From Aliidiomarina soli (GTDB taxonomy: Bacteria; Pseudomonadota; Gammaproteobacteria; Enterobacterales; Alteromonadaceae), in the NCBI RefSeq assembly GCF_003986975.1, contig NZ_PIPO01000002.1, positions 372,001-436,000 of the forward strand: DNA of 64,000 nt. Direction: 5' to 3'. The position numbers were made by a program, and so were the translations under genes. Each line of letters opens with the position of its first letter. Within the stretch, counting starts at the first letter, position 1. The notes under the pieces are model-generated. The model saw only the letters and a list, made by a program, of their open reading frames with translations. It did not search any database and was not told the origin of the DNA. Shown here in pieces: positions 1 to 7,981 of this stretch.

Positions 1-590
1 TTGACTTCAGCTAAGCGTTGCAGACTTTCTTCATGAACTTGCTGAATAGCGCTGTCACCGCTTGCCTGATAGCTGTTGCCGGCGTGCAGCAGCAACCCGA
101 CCTGACGAACCTGGGGTAACTGTAGTGCCTGGTTGGCGAGGTCGCTGATTAGGCGCTGTTGCTGCCAGTCTATGCCAGTGCGGCCGTAACCAGCATCGAT
201 TTCGATCATCAGGTTCACGTCCTGACTAAGTCGGCGGATGGTATCGAGTGCATCCGCGCTTTCAATGGTCAGAGTTAATGAACAGTTGCCGGCGAGCTGG
301 TTGATGGCGGACAGTTCTCTGGGGTTGAGCGGGATGGCAAGCATGATATCGCGCCAGCCTGCGCTCTCAAATTGCTGTGCCATGCGAACGGATGACACCG
401 CAATGGCATGGGTACCGGCTTCGCGGAACCAGCGGCCTATCTCTACCGACTGGTGCGTCTTAAAATGGGGGCGTAACTGAACACCCGCCTGAATCGCTTT
501 TTGCTGCATACGCTGGATGTTGCGCTGCGCGCGAAACCGGTCGACCAGCACTCGCGGGCCGGTGATGTGTTGCCATTGCAAATGAGTCAT
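1..590 (-). CDS. D-threonine aldolase / D-serine dehydratase-like PLP enzyme (partial, C-terminus off the window)
   Basis: Only the first ~196 residues are present; the gene runs off the left edge. The N-terminal alanine-racemase-type barrel is recognisable. The motif RPHFKTHQ near residues 41-48 carries the lysine expected to bind pyridoxal phosphate, matching the RPHxKTHK signature of the DSD1/D-threonine aldolase group. EIDAGYGRTG and LLLHAGNSY fit later barrel strands. Family members cleave D-threonine-type beta-hydroxy amino acids or dehydrate D-serine or D-threo-3-hydroxyaspartate, usually with a divalent metal bound in the C-terminal part, which is not visible here. Its ATG overlaps the stop of the upstream dehydratase gene as ATGA, so the two are almost certainly translationally coupled. 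The exact substrate cannot be read from the fragment. Confidence 0.8.
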   Translation of the reverse strand, partial: MTHLQWQHITGPRVLVDRFRAQRNIQRMQQKAIQAGVQLRPHFKTHQSVEIGRWFREAGTHAIAVSSVRMAQQFESAGWRDIMLAIPLNPRELSAINQLAGNCSLTLTIESADALDTIRRLSQDVNLMIEIDAGYGRTGIDWQQQRLISDLANQALQLPQVRQVGLLLHAGNSYQASGDSAIQQVHEESLQRLAEV

Positions 591-1576
591 GTCAGCTCCT
601 GATAATCGACTGGCCAGGGCAAGCGGCTGAGGTCGACGTTACCACCGCTTATAATCAGCCCGACCCGTTTACCTTTAAATAAATCGGGGTAGCGCAGCAC
701 GGCAGCGAGCACGGTAGCCGACGAGGGTTCGACTATGACTTTTAGTTCTTGCCATAGTAAGCGCATCGCCGCGACCACTTCGTCTTCACTGATGCGCAGA
801 ATATCGTTGACGTGTTGCTTAATGATGGCGAAGGTCCTGTCGCCGAGGTTGGTCAGCAAACCGTCGCAGATACTATTGGGGCCGCGTGATGGTTCGATAG
901 AGCCGCTTTGCAGCGAGGCCCAGGCATCGTCGACCTGTTCTGGTTCCGCGGCATAAATCGGCAGGCTCTGGCTGTGGGCGACCATGGCGCTTCCACTGAG
1001 CAAACCACCGCCGCCAACAGGCGTTATCAGGCAGTCGAGGTCTGCTACGGTTTTAATCAGTTCCAGCGCAGCAGTGCCCTGACCAGCAATGATGTGATCG
1101 TGATTGTAGGGCGGTATGAAGGATGCGTCCGGACGCTCCTTCTGCCACTGAGCTATGATCGCCTCGCGTGCCGGCATGCCAGGTTCAATCTCCACCGTGG
1201 TTGCGTGGTAGCGGGCAATGTTGGCTTTTTTACTGGCTGGCGCACTGGCGGGCACTGCGACCGTTACCTTGATACCCAATAACTGTCCGGCACAGGCCAG
1301 TGCTGCACCGTGGTTGCCTGACGAAACGGTGTACACACCTGCCGCCCGCTGTGCTTTGGTCAGCTGCAGTAACGCATGGCAGGCACCGCGGAATTTAAAG
1401 GCACCAGTGCGTTGCAGGTTTTCACACTTAAAAAATAGTGACGCCCCGGTTAGTTCATCTAACTGCGGGCTCTGCAGCACCGGCGTGTGTACAATATAAG
1501 GCTCTATCAATTGATGAGCCTGATGAATAGCGCTCAGTTGAAGCGCTTCGGTGCCTGCGACATGTTGCCAGTTCAT
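587..1576 (-). CDS. threonine/serine dehydratase-like PLP enzyme (TdcB / serine racemase fold type II)
   Basis: A 329-residue fold-type II PLP enzyme. FKFRG near residues 60-64 holds the Schiff-base lysine (K61), SSGNHG (85-90) is the substrate loop, and GGGGLLSG is the phosphate-binding glycine loop. The length fits the single-domain catabolic threonine dehydratase / serine racemase group; there is no C-terminal ACT-like regulatory domain as in biosynthetic IlvA. It probably deaminates L-threonine or L-serine to the 2-oxo acid, but close relatives act on L-threo-3-hydroxyaspartate or racemise serine. The next gene overlaps it by 4 bases and encodes a D-amino-acid-type PLP enzyme, so the pair may handle both stereoisomers of one hydroxy-amino acid. 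It is divergent from the MarC-family gene. Confidence 0.85.
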   Translation of the reverse strand: MNWQHVAGTEALQLSAIHQAHQLIEPYIVHTPVLQSPQLDELTGASLFFKCENLQRTGAFKFRGACHALLQLTKAQRAAGVYTVSSGNHGAALACAGQLLGIKVTVAVPASAPASKKANIARYHATTVEIEPGMPAREAIIAQWQKERPDASFIPPYNHDHIIAGQGTAALELIKTVADLDCLITPVGGGGLLSGSAMVAHSQSLPIYAAEPEQVDDAWASLQSGSIEPSRGPNSICDGLLTNLGDRTFAIIKQHVNDILRISEDEVVAAMRLLWQELKVIVEPSSATVLAAVLRYPDLFKGKRVGLIISGGNVDLSRLPWPVDYQELT

Positions 1577-1670
1577 ACGCTAAAAATTCGCCTTTGCTGG
1601 TTGGTGAATAACTGACTTCAGAGTACACTATCGACAACCTGTCACGCCAGCCTAAGGACCCACCACGCAG

Positions 1671-1704
1671 ATGGATATACTGACTGCAACCGTTAACTCT
1701 GTTA
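1671..1704 (+). other. displaced N-terminus of the MarC/YhgN gene (apparent +1 frameshift)
   Basis: An ATG at 1671 has an AAGGA ribosome site at 1654-1658 and reads M-D-I-L-T-A-T before leaving the frame of the downstream MarC gene. In the MarC frame, a stop at 1681 is followed by L-T-L-L-L-I-M-N-P. Dropping one base near 1692 joins them into a start that matches the length and character of E. coli YhgN, whose N-terminus I recall. This is either a real single-base insertion, a sequencing error, or a start further in. Confidence 0.55.
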
Positions 1705-2271
1705 TTGATTATGAACCCGCTAGGCAACCTGCCCATCTTCCTGTCGGTGCTGCGTCATGTCGAACAAAAGCGTCGTCGGCTGGTATTAATGCGTGAGCTG
1801 CTGTTTGCACTGGCGTTTATGCTGCTATTTTTATGGCTCGGGGCAAGCCTGTTGAGCTGGCTGGGTCTGCGTCAGGAATCGGTGTCAATTGCGGGTGGTA
1901 TTATTCTGTTTATTATCGCGTTGCGGCTTATTTTTCCACAGCCCGGCGGTGTCTTGGGGCTGCCGGCAGGGGATGAACCTTTTATTGTCCCGCTGGCGAT
2001 CCCGTTAATTTCCGGACCTTCTTTGCTCGCCGCGTTGATTCTGTTTGCCAACCAGGCGCCTGACCGGATGCTGGACTGGACCGCTGCCAGTGTTATCGCC
2101 TGGGGGATTACGGCGACTGTGCTAATGTTCAGCAACGTATTTTTACGGGCCCTGGGTCAACGTGGCTTGAATGCTATTGAACGGCTCATGGGTATGATTC
2201 TGGTTATGATTTCAGTGCAAATGTTCCTGGACGGGATTATGGCGTACATGGAGCAGGCGGGGCAGGCATGA
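1705..2271 (+). CDS. yhgN: MarC/YhgN family integral membrane protein
   Basis: A 188-residue polytopic inner-membrane protein of the MarC family, close to E. coli YhgN by recall: MNPLGNLPIF at the start, GLPAGDEPFIVPLAIPL in the middle and ERLMGMILVMISVQMFLDG at the end. Around five to six hydrophobic segments are visible. Despite the name, MarC proteins have no firm function in multiple-antibiotic resistance. The start given is a TTG; an ATG lies at 1711, but either choice removes most of the first membrane segment. The natural start is more likely 1671 with one base too many in between (separate entry). The stop overlaps the yjaG start by 4 bases. Confidence 0.8.
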   Translation: MIMNPLGNLPIFLSVLRHVEQKRRRLVLMRELLFALAFMLLFLWLGASLLSWLGLRQESVSIAGGIILFIIALRLIFPQPGGVLGLPAGDEPFIVPLAIPLISGPSLLAALILFANQAPDRMLDWTAASVIAWGITATVLMFSNVFLRALGQRGLNAIERLMGMILVMISVQMFLDGIMAYMEQAGQA

Positions 2272-2885
2272 GTAAACGTACTACTTTTCAGCAAATCCGT
2301 GAGTTACCTTTTCTCCATCAGGCTCTCCTTGCCTGTTACTTAAGTGCGCGGATGCGACCAAACTACGATCTGTTTCATCGCGTCACTGGCTTTGGTGACC
2401 CCAAGGTATTGCAGGGTGCGCTGGATGTCGTCTGGCATTGGCTCGGCCATGGTGGCAAAGCGAACTTTGCCCGTTGGCAGGAAAAAATTGATGAGCAAAC
2501 CCCCAGTGAGCATGGCCATGATTTACTCGGCGTTTACCCGGCAATGGAAGCCTGTGTAGCTATTAGTACCTTGCTGCAGGGTTTGCTGGACAAAGAAGAC
2601 AAGCCGTTGCTGGACGTAGCGAAAGTTTCCCAGGGTAGTGTCGCTCATTTTCTTGAACTGACTGAAGGGGCTGAAATGAGCCCGGATGACCGTCAGCAAA
2701 TGCTGCAGGAGCATGAATTGGTTGAGTACGAAATTGCCATGCAACAAGCGATGGTCACCTTTCTTCAAGGTCAGCCTGAGATTACTGCTGACCTGGTTAA
2801 GATGGTCCGCAGCATGGTAGAGGACGAAGGCATCAGTAACCTCGGCTTAGCCATCGATACCTTGTCTGAAGCGCCTAGTCGGTAA
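2268..2885 (+). CDS. yjaG: YjaG family protein (DUF416)
   Basis: A 205-residue soluble, mainly helical protein matching the DUF416/YjaG family: RMRPNYDLFHRVTGFGDP near the N-terminus, DLLGVYPAMEACVAIS in the middle, and an EGISNLGLA-type ending like E. coli YjaG. Family members are about 200 residues and their biochemical role is not established. The start ATG overlaps the MarC stop as ATGA, suggesting one transcript. Its last 11 bases overlap the 3' end of the convergent rsmD gene. Confidence 0.85.
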   Translation: MSKRTTFQQIRELPFLHQALLACYLSARMRPNYDLFHRVTGFGDPKVLQGALDVVWHWLGHGGKANFARWQEKIDEQTPSEHGHDLLGVYPAMEACVAISTLLQGLLDKEDKPLLDVAKVSQGSVAHFLELTEGAEMSPDDRQQMLQEHELVEYEIAMQQAMVTFLQGQPEITADLVKMVRSMVEDEGISNLGLAIDTLSEAPSR

Positions 2886-3486
2886 TTGCCTGGGCGTTTT
2901 CACGACGCACTCTGAATAAACGGCTATGAACTTGCCCGGCACGCTTTTCGCGGTGCAGATGCCAGGCTGACGGCCAGCTTACGAATGGGTCATTGACTCC
3001 GCTTTCGACATAGACCCAGCCGCCGTCGGCGACCAGTTGACGGGTCTCCATTGGTGCAATAATTCGCTGCAGCCAGTCTTTGCCAAACGGCGGGTCAATA
3101 AACGCAATATCGATGCTATGGGCTGGTAACTGTTGCAGGCAATGCTCAGCACCCTGGCTATCGATCTGTCCACTCGCTTCAAGCATGGCCAGATTACTAG
3201 CTAGCTGCTGACAGGCCGGGCGTTGGGTTTCTGCGAAAGTTACCACCGCCGCACCGCGCGATAGCGCTTCCAGACCAAGACTTCCGGTTCCGGCAAATAA
3301 ATCCAGTACGTGGGCGTCCTGAAGCTCAAACTGGAGCCAGTTAAACAGGGTTTCTTTTACCCGGTCCGTGGTCGGGCGTAATCCGTCCGCGGCCAACACT
3401 GGCAGTTTGCGTCCGCGCCAACGGCCCCCAATAATGCGAATGCTGCCTGTGGCCTGAGTGGAGCGTGCTTTGGGTTTAGCTTTCAA
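2875..3486 (-). CDS. rsmD: 16S rRNA (guanine(966)-N2)-methyltransferase RsmD
   Basis: Methylates G966 of 16S rRNA in the assembled small subunit, using S-adenosylmethionine. GSIRIIGGRWRGRKLPV and GLRPTTDRVKETLFNWL are typical of the RsmD N-terminus. VLDLFAGTGSLGLEALSRGA is the SAM-binding motif I region, and DPPF in FIDPPFGKDW is the catalytic N-methyltransferase motif. I chose the TTG at 3486 because it gives ~203 residues, close to family length, with AGGTA about 10 bases upstream. GTG codons at 3537 and 3549 would add 17-21 unusual residues and overlap the divergent ftsY leader. Divergence from ftsY is the standard gammaproteobacterial arrangement. Confidence 0.93.
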   Translation of the reverse strand: MKAKPKARSTQATGSIRIIGGRWRGRKLPVLAADGLRPTTDRVKETLFNWLQFELQDAHVLDLFAGTGSLGLEALSRGAAVVTFAETQRPACQQLASNLAMLEASGQIDSQGAEHCLQQLPAHSIDIAFIDPPFGKDWLQRIIAPMETRQLVADGGWVYVESGVNDPFVSWPSAWHLHREKRAGQVHSRLFRVRRENAQAITD

Positions 3487-3616
3487 TGTCGGGGTACCTG
3501 ATTGAGATATCTTGGTAAATTGTATCCAAAATCTCACCTCGGTGGCCACTTTTGAGACGTGCGTGTTAGAATTGAACGCAAATTACGCATTTGACGAACT
3601 GGATACTTGCTACGCT

Positions 3617-4840
3617 ATGGCTGAAAAACGTTCCCTATTCTCCTCATGGTTCAAAGGTAAGAAAGAGCCTGAACCAACGCCCGATACGCTTGTTAACGAC
3701 AATCAACCGGAACAGACCGACGCGCAGCCCGCTGCACCAGAAGTGGAGCCGGTGCGCTCAAGCGAAGCCACTGAGGATGCCGCTGTCGCGATGGCAGAGT
3801 CTGCCGCGCGCCAGCGGTCGCTTGATCAGACTGCGGTGACTGAACAGGTGCAAACAAAAAATGAACCAGCACCGACTCAGCCGGAGCAAGATAAAAAGAG
3901 CTTGTGGAGCCGCTTACGCGAGGGCCTGCGTAAGACATCGTCGAATATCGGTGAAGGCCTGGCCAATGTATTTGTTGGTAAAAAGATTGATGACGAGCTG
4001 TTTGAAGATTTAGAAACTCAGCTATTGATGGCCGATGTTGGGGTGGAAACCACCCAAAAGATTATTGATGAGCTGACCGACCATGCCTCGCGCAAGGACC
4101 TGAAAGACGCAGAGCGCTTGTTTGACCGGCTGAAAGAATACCTTGAAGAAATCCTTGCGCCGGTTAGTAAACCACTGGTGATTAAGCCGGAAAATGGCCC
4201 TATGGTGATTCTGATGGTCGGCGTCAACGGTGTGGGCAAAACCACCACCATTGGTAAGTTGGCGCAACAGTTCAAGAGCGAAGGTAAATCGGTCATGCTG
4301 GCGGCAGGCGATACGTTCCGTGCGGCTGCCGTCGAGCAGTTGCAGGTCTGGGGCGAGCGCAACGATATTCCCGTTATTGCGCAACATACCGGGGCCGATA
4401 GTGCGTCGGTTATTTATGATGCGGTTGAAGCAGCGCGAGCCCGCGATGTGGACGTGTTGATTGCGGATACCGCCGGACGTTTACAGAATAAAGCCAACCT
4501 GATGGAAGAGTTGAAAAAAATTGTCCGCGTGATGAAAAAAGTAGACCCACAGGCGCCGCATGAGATCATGTTGACCCTGGATGCGGGGACAGGTCAGAAT
4601 GCGATTAGTCAGGCACGCCTTTTTAATGAGGCGGTTGGGGTCACAGGTCTGGTTATGTCCAAGCTGGATGGCACTGCCAAAGGTGGGGTTATTTTTGCAT
4701 TGGCCGACCAATTTGCGATCCCAATCCGTTATATTGGTGTGGGTGAGCAGCTGGACGACTTGCGTCCGTTTAAAGGTGATGAATTTATTGAGGCACTTTT
4801 TGCTGAGGTGAAAACTGCCGATGTGAAGGGCGCTGATTGA
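3617..4840 (+). CDS. ftsY: signal recognition particle receptor FtsY
   Basis: SRP receptor GTPase that docks ribosome-nascent chain complexes at the inner membrane for co-translational insertion. The acidic, repeat-poor A domain fills roughly the first 100 residues. The NG domain follows: GVNGVGKTTT (about 202-211) is G1, DTAGR (about 284) is G3 and SKLDG (about 348) is the G4-like guanine-specificity element. Starting at the ATG at 3617 (MAEKRSLFSSW) gives 407 residues. An upstream in-frame GTG at 3512 would overlap rsmD and adds non-family sequence, so it was rejected. It heads the conserved ftsY-ftsE-ftsX-rpoH run; ftsE follows after about 80 bases. Confidence 0.97.
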   Translation: MAEKRSLFSSWFKGKKEPEPTPDTLVNDNQPEQTDAQPAAPEVEPVRSSEATEDAAVAMAESAARQRSLDQTAVTEQVQTKNEPAPTQPEQDKKSLWSRLREGLRKTSSNIGEGLANVFVGKKIDDELFEDLETQLLMADVGVETTQKIIDELTDHASRKDLKDAERLFDRLKEYLEEILAPVSKPLVIKPENGPMVILMVGVNGVGKTTTIGKLAQQFKSEGKSVMLAAGDTFRAAAVEQLQVWGERNDIPVIAQHTGADSASVIYDAVEAARARDVDVLIADTAGRLQNKANLMEELKKIVRVMKKVDPQAPHEIMLTLDAGTGQNAISQARLFNEAVGVTGLVMSKLDGTAKGGVIFALADQFAIPIRYIGVGEQLDDLRPFKGDEFIEALFAEVKTADVKGAD

Positions 4841-4922
4841 AGTCGGCAGGCTTAGCCAGCGCGGCCTGCTCTGACAAGAGCTTACATAACCAAAGCTTAC
4901 TTTAAGTGAAGCGATACCCAAT

Positions 4923-5627
4923 ATGATTAAATTTGAGCAGGTCAGTAAAACCTATCCCGGTGGCTTCCAGGCGCTGAATCAGGTCAATTTTCATTTACGA
5001 GCAGGTGAACTGGCGTTCCTGACCGGTCATTCCGGGGCCGGTAAAAGTACGTTGCTGCGCTTAATTGCGTTGATGGAGCGTCCGAGCATTGGGCGAGTCT
5101 TAATTAATGGCCACGACCTGCGTAAAATTAAACGACGCCAGATCCCGTATGTGCGTCGTGATATTGGGGTTATTTTTCAGGACCACCGGCTGCTGATGGA
5201 CAAAACTGTCTATGACAATGTCGCCTTACCCTTGCTGATTGAAGGGTACACCCATAAGGAAGCGGCCAAGCGGGTCAGCGCAAGCCTCGATAAAGTGGGG
5301 CTTGGCGGTAAAGAACGGCACTACCCGATTATGTTATCCGGCGGGGAGCAGCAACGTGTTGGTATTGCCCGCGCGATTGTAAATAAACCGCCGCTGTTAC
5401 TCGCCGATGAGCCGACTGGTAACCTTGACCCTAAATTGTCGATGGACATCATGCGTTTGTTTGAGTCATTTAACAGTGTTGGTATGTCGGTGCTGATTGC
5501 GAGCCATGACCTTGGGCTGATTGCGCGCATGCGCTATCGCACCCTGACACTGAAAGACGGACGCATGATTGACGATGGGCTGGCTCATGATCATCATGGC
5601 GGCGCGTTGACAGGGAGCGAGTTATGA
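4923..5627 (+). CDS. ftsE: cell division ATP-binding protein FtsE
   Basis: The ABC ATPase of the FtsEX complex, which couples ATP hydrolysis to activation of periplasmic amidase activators during septation. Walker A is GHSGAGKST (35-43), the ABC signature is LSGGEQQR (about 138), and Walker B is LLLADEPTGN (about 158-167). At 234 residues it is slightly longer than E. coli FtsE because of a short C-terminal tail. Its stop overlaps the ftsX ATG by 4 bases. EnvC, the expected partner of FtsEX, is also in this window (7982-9136). Confidence 0.97.
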   Translation: MIKFEQVSKTYPGGFQALNQVNFHLRAGELAFLTGHSGAGKSTLLRLIALMERPSIGRVLINGHDLRKIKRRQIPYVRRDIGVIFQDHRLLMDKTVYDNVALPLLIEGYTHKEAAKRVSASLDKVGLGGKERHYPIMLSGGEQQRVGIARAIVNKPPLLLADEPTGNLDPKLSMDIMRLFESFNSVGMSVLIASHDLGLIARMRYRTLTLKDGRMIDDGLAHDHHGGALTGSEL

Positions 5628-6610
5628 GTCTGTTGTTTCGTAGTAAGCGCGGCGAGCAGGGAGCCAAAATCACTCGTATCGGTCCGATACGTCGCTTTAT
5701 TATGTTTTTCGTCTCCAATGCGCAACAGGCGGTGGGCAGCCTGGGCGAGTTATGGCGCACTCCGTTTGCGTCGCTGATGACCATTGCTGTGCTCGGACTT
5801 AGCCTGACGCTGCCAGCCACCTTATACGTGGTGGTTAAAAACAGCCAGGCAGTGGGTCAGCAGTGGGATAATCCGGCGGAGATCACTGCCTTTCTGGACA
5901 AAGACCTCAGTAGCCAACAGGTCGAAACGTTCCAGCGTCGGGTTAGCCTGATGGACGAAGTGGCGGAGGTCAGCCATATTTCACGCGAGGACGCCTTGCG
6001 GGAATTCAGGGAGTACTCCGGATTTGGTAGTGCGATTGATTATCTGGACAGCAACCCGTTGCCAGACGTCCTTATTATTACTCCGGTTCGTGATTACAGT
6101 TCGTCCGAACGTGCGTCGCAACTGCAGCGTAAACTAGCGAGCGAAAACGAAGTCAGTGAAGTCAAACTGGACCTGGATTGGGTCGAACGCCTGCAGGCAC
6201 TGATCCAACTGATCGAAGATGCGCTAGGCGCACTGGCAATTTTGCTCTGTATTGCCGTGGTATTGATTGTTGGTAATACGATACGTCTGGGTATTTTGAA
6301 CCGGCGTGACGAAATCATGATCATGAAGCTGGTCGGGGCGACGGACGGCTACATCCAGCGACCATTTTTATATACGGGTGCCTGGTATGGCGTGATAGGT
6401 GGCCTGATCGCCTGGTTGGCGACGTTTCTACTGATCTGGTGGATACGCGCCGCGGTATTACGGGTGACAGAACTCTACGACAGCCAGTTTCGTCTGCAGG
6501 GACTGAGTTTCAATGAGTTGTTAATTCTGTGGGCGGTGGCCGTTGGGCTCGGGTTATTGGGCTCCTGGATTGCGGTGCGGCGGCATGTGGCGGCGATAGA
6601 GCCACGCTAA
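5624..6610 (+). CDS. ftsX: cell division protein FtsX (permease-like subunit)
   Basis: Membrane partner of FtsE. It is 328 residues with a basic cytoplasmic N-terminal tail, a first membrane segment near residues 47-70, a large periplasmic loop that in E. coli recruits EnvC, and three further segments in the last ~130 residues. MIMKLVGATDGYIQRPF just before the third membrane segment is characteristic of FtsX. It is coupled to ftsE by ATGA. It ends about 240 bases before rpoH, so rpoH probably relies mainly on its own promoters. Confidence 0.96.
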   Translation: MSLLFRSKRGEQGAKITRIGPIRRFIMFFVSNAQQAVGSLGELWRTPFASLMTIAVLGLSLTLPATLYVVVKNSQAVGQQWDNPAEITAFLDKDLSSQQVETFQRRVSLMDEVAEVSHISREDALREFREYSGFGSAIDYLDSNPLPDVLIITPVRDYSSSERASQLQRKLASENEVSEVKLDLDWVERLQALIQLIEDALGALAILLCIAVVLIVGNTIRLGILNRRDEIMIMKLVGATDGYIQRPFLYTGAWYGVIGGLIAWLATFLLIWWIRAAVLRVTELYDSQFRLQGLSFNELLILWAVAVGLGLLGSWIAVRRHVAAIEPR

Positions 6611-6676
6611 GCGAAGCCGTCATCTGCCTGTCATACCCCTGGGCTAAACTGACCAGACTATAAGATTTTACAGCGC

Positions 6677-6704
6677 TTGAGATCGTCGTTGGCTCTGCTA
6701 GTAT
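6677..6704 (+). promoter_or_regulatory. sigma-70-type promoter upstream of rpoH
   Basis: TTGAGA (6677-6682) and TAGTAT (6699-6704) are separated by 16 bases, a reasonable vegetative promoter about 145 bases upstream of the rpoH start. Seen by eye only; start-site mapping would be needed. Confidence 0.55.
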
Positions 6705-6716
6705 AGTGGGTCCGAC

Positions 6717-6744
6717 GGAACTTTTTCACCGTTTCGGGCTCTGA
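6717..6744 (+). promoter_or_regulatory. sigma-E promoter of rpoH
   Basis: GGAACTT (6717-6723), exactly 16 bases, then TCTGA (6740-6744): an essentially perfect match to the extracytoplasmic-stress sigma-E consensus. In E. coli one rpoH promoter (P3) is sigma-E dependent, so the arrangement fits the known cascade from envelope stress to the heat-shock sigma factor. The start site would fall near 6750, leaving a ~100-base leader before the ATG at 6853. Confidence 0.8.
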
Positions 6745-6852
6745 ACGAGTGCGATCTGTAGCGGACAGTCACTCTGGTAAACGTTTCTTCCGCTAAACTT
6801 CCGTTAAAGAAGTGCAGAGAGCTCTCCAAAGAACATGAACGCGAGGTAGTAA

Positions 6853-7713
6853 ATGAGCACTAACGTTAACTCAATGGCACTTTCGGTTCCGCGCAGCGGA
6901 AGCCTGGAAGCCTATATTTCTTCGGTAAACAGCATTCCGATGCTAACTGCCGCGGAAGAAAAGTCATTGGCAGAACGTTTGCAAAATGAAGGCGACTTAG
7001 CGGCGGCTAAGCAGCTGATCATGTCGCATCTGCGTTTTGTCGTTCACATTGCCCGCGGATATTCAGGCTACGGCCTGCAGCAGGCGGATCTGATTCAGGA
7101 AGGTAACATCGGCCTGATGAAAGCCGTTAAACGCTTTGACCCAACGGTCGGCGTACGCCTGGTCTCTTTTGCAGTGCATTGGATCAAAGCTGAAATTCAT
7201 GAGTTCGTTTTGCGTAACTGGCGTATTGTTAAAGTAGCGACCACCAAAGCGCAACGTAAGTTGTTCTTTAATCTGCGTAAAGCGAAAAAACGCCTGGGCT
7301 GGTTTAACCGTGCTGAAGTGGAAACTGTCGCCAGCGAACTGGGTGTAACCAGCGCTGAGGTGATGGAAATGGAGTCGCGTATGAGCGCCCATGACCCAGC
7401 CTTCGAACTAAGTTCTGATGACGATGATGCCCGTGAAGGCGGCAACTTCTCACCTGCTCAGTATCTCGAAGACAAGAGTACCGATGTTGCCAGTCAGGTA
7501 GAAAATGATGACTGGGACGCACATGCCAATAAACGTTTAGGCAAGGCCCTGCGTGCGCTTGACGAGCGCAGTCAGCATATTGTGCGGGCGCGCTGGCTGG
7601 ACGACAGCAAAGTGACGTTACAGGATTTAGCAGAAGAATATCAGGTCTCGGCGGAACGTATCCGTCAGCTTGAGCAGAACGCGATGAAGAAACTGCGTTC
7701 CGCTATGCTTTAA
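6853..7713 (+). CDS. rpoH: RNA polymerase sigma-32 factor RpoH
   Basis: The heat-shock sigma factor, 286 residues. Region 2 contains [19 protein letters not shown] (about 76-94). The RpoH box [17 protein letters not shown] (about 133-149) distinguishes sigma-32 from other sigma factors and is where chaperone and FtsH control act. Region 4.2 ends the protein with a helix-turn-helix of the [17 protein letters not shown] type. The start is an ATG after GAGGTAGTAA. Both a vegetative-type and a sigma-E promoter lie in the ~240-base leader region. In E. coli the 5' mRNA acts as a thermosensor; I cannot confirm that structure here. Confidence 0.98.
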   Translation: MSTNVNSMALSVPRSGSLEAYISSVNSIPMLTAAEEKSLAERLQNEGDLAAAKQLIMSHLRFVVHIARGYSGYGLQQADLIQEGNIGLMKAVKRFDPTVGVRLVSFAVHWIKAEIHEFVLRNWRIVKVATTKAQRKLFFNLRKAKKRLGWFNRAEVETVASELGVTSAEVMEMESRMSAHDPAFELSSDDDDAREGGNFSPAQYLEDKSTDVASQVENDDWDAHANKRLGKALRALDERSQHIVRARWLDDSKVTLQDLAEEYQVSAERIRQLEQNAMKKLRSAML

Positions 7714-7726
7714 ATTGCCTTCTAGT

Positions 7727-7978
7727 ATGCAATGCCGGAAGGGGTGTGGTGCTTGCTGCATCGCCCCTTCTATCTCTTCGCCTATTCCAGGCATGCCGAA
7801 TGGCAAACCCGCCAATACTCCCTGTGTCCAGCTCGACAGCGATAATCTGTGTAAGCTCTTTGGCGATCCGCGTCGGCCTGACGTGTGTGCACAATTTAGT
7901 GCCGAAGCCTATGTTTGCGGTGACAACAGGGAGCAGGCATTGATTCTGCTGAGCACTCTGGAAGAGTCTACTTCCTGA
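7727..7978 (+). CDS. YkgJ-family cysteine cluster protein
   Basis: An 83-residue protein with the CRKGCGACC signature at the N-terminus (C3, C7, C10, C11) and further cysteines in PCVQL, LCKLFG, VCAQF and VCGDN, the pattern of the zinc- or iron-binding YkgJ/UPF0153 group. Motifs GMPNGKPAN and [10 protein letters not shown] are shared by many gammaproteobacterial homologues. Function is unknown. I chose the ATG at 7727, 14 bases after the rpoH stop; an in-frame TTG at 7715 would nearly touch rpoH. It may be read through from rpoH and would then rise under heat or envelope stress. It ends 3 bases before convergent envC. Confidence 0.85.
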   Translation: MQCRKGCGACCIAPSISSPIPGMPNGKPANTPCVQLDSDNLCKLFGDPRRPDVCAQFSAEAYVCGDNREQALILLSTLEESTS

Positions 7979-7981
7979 GCC

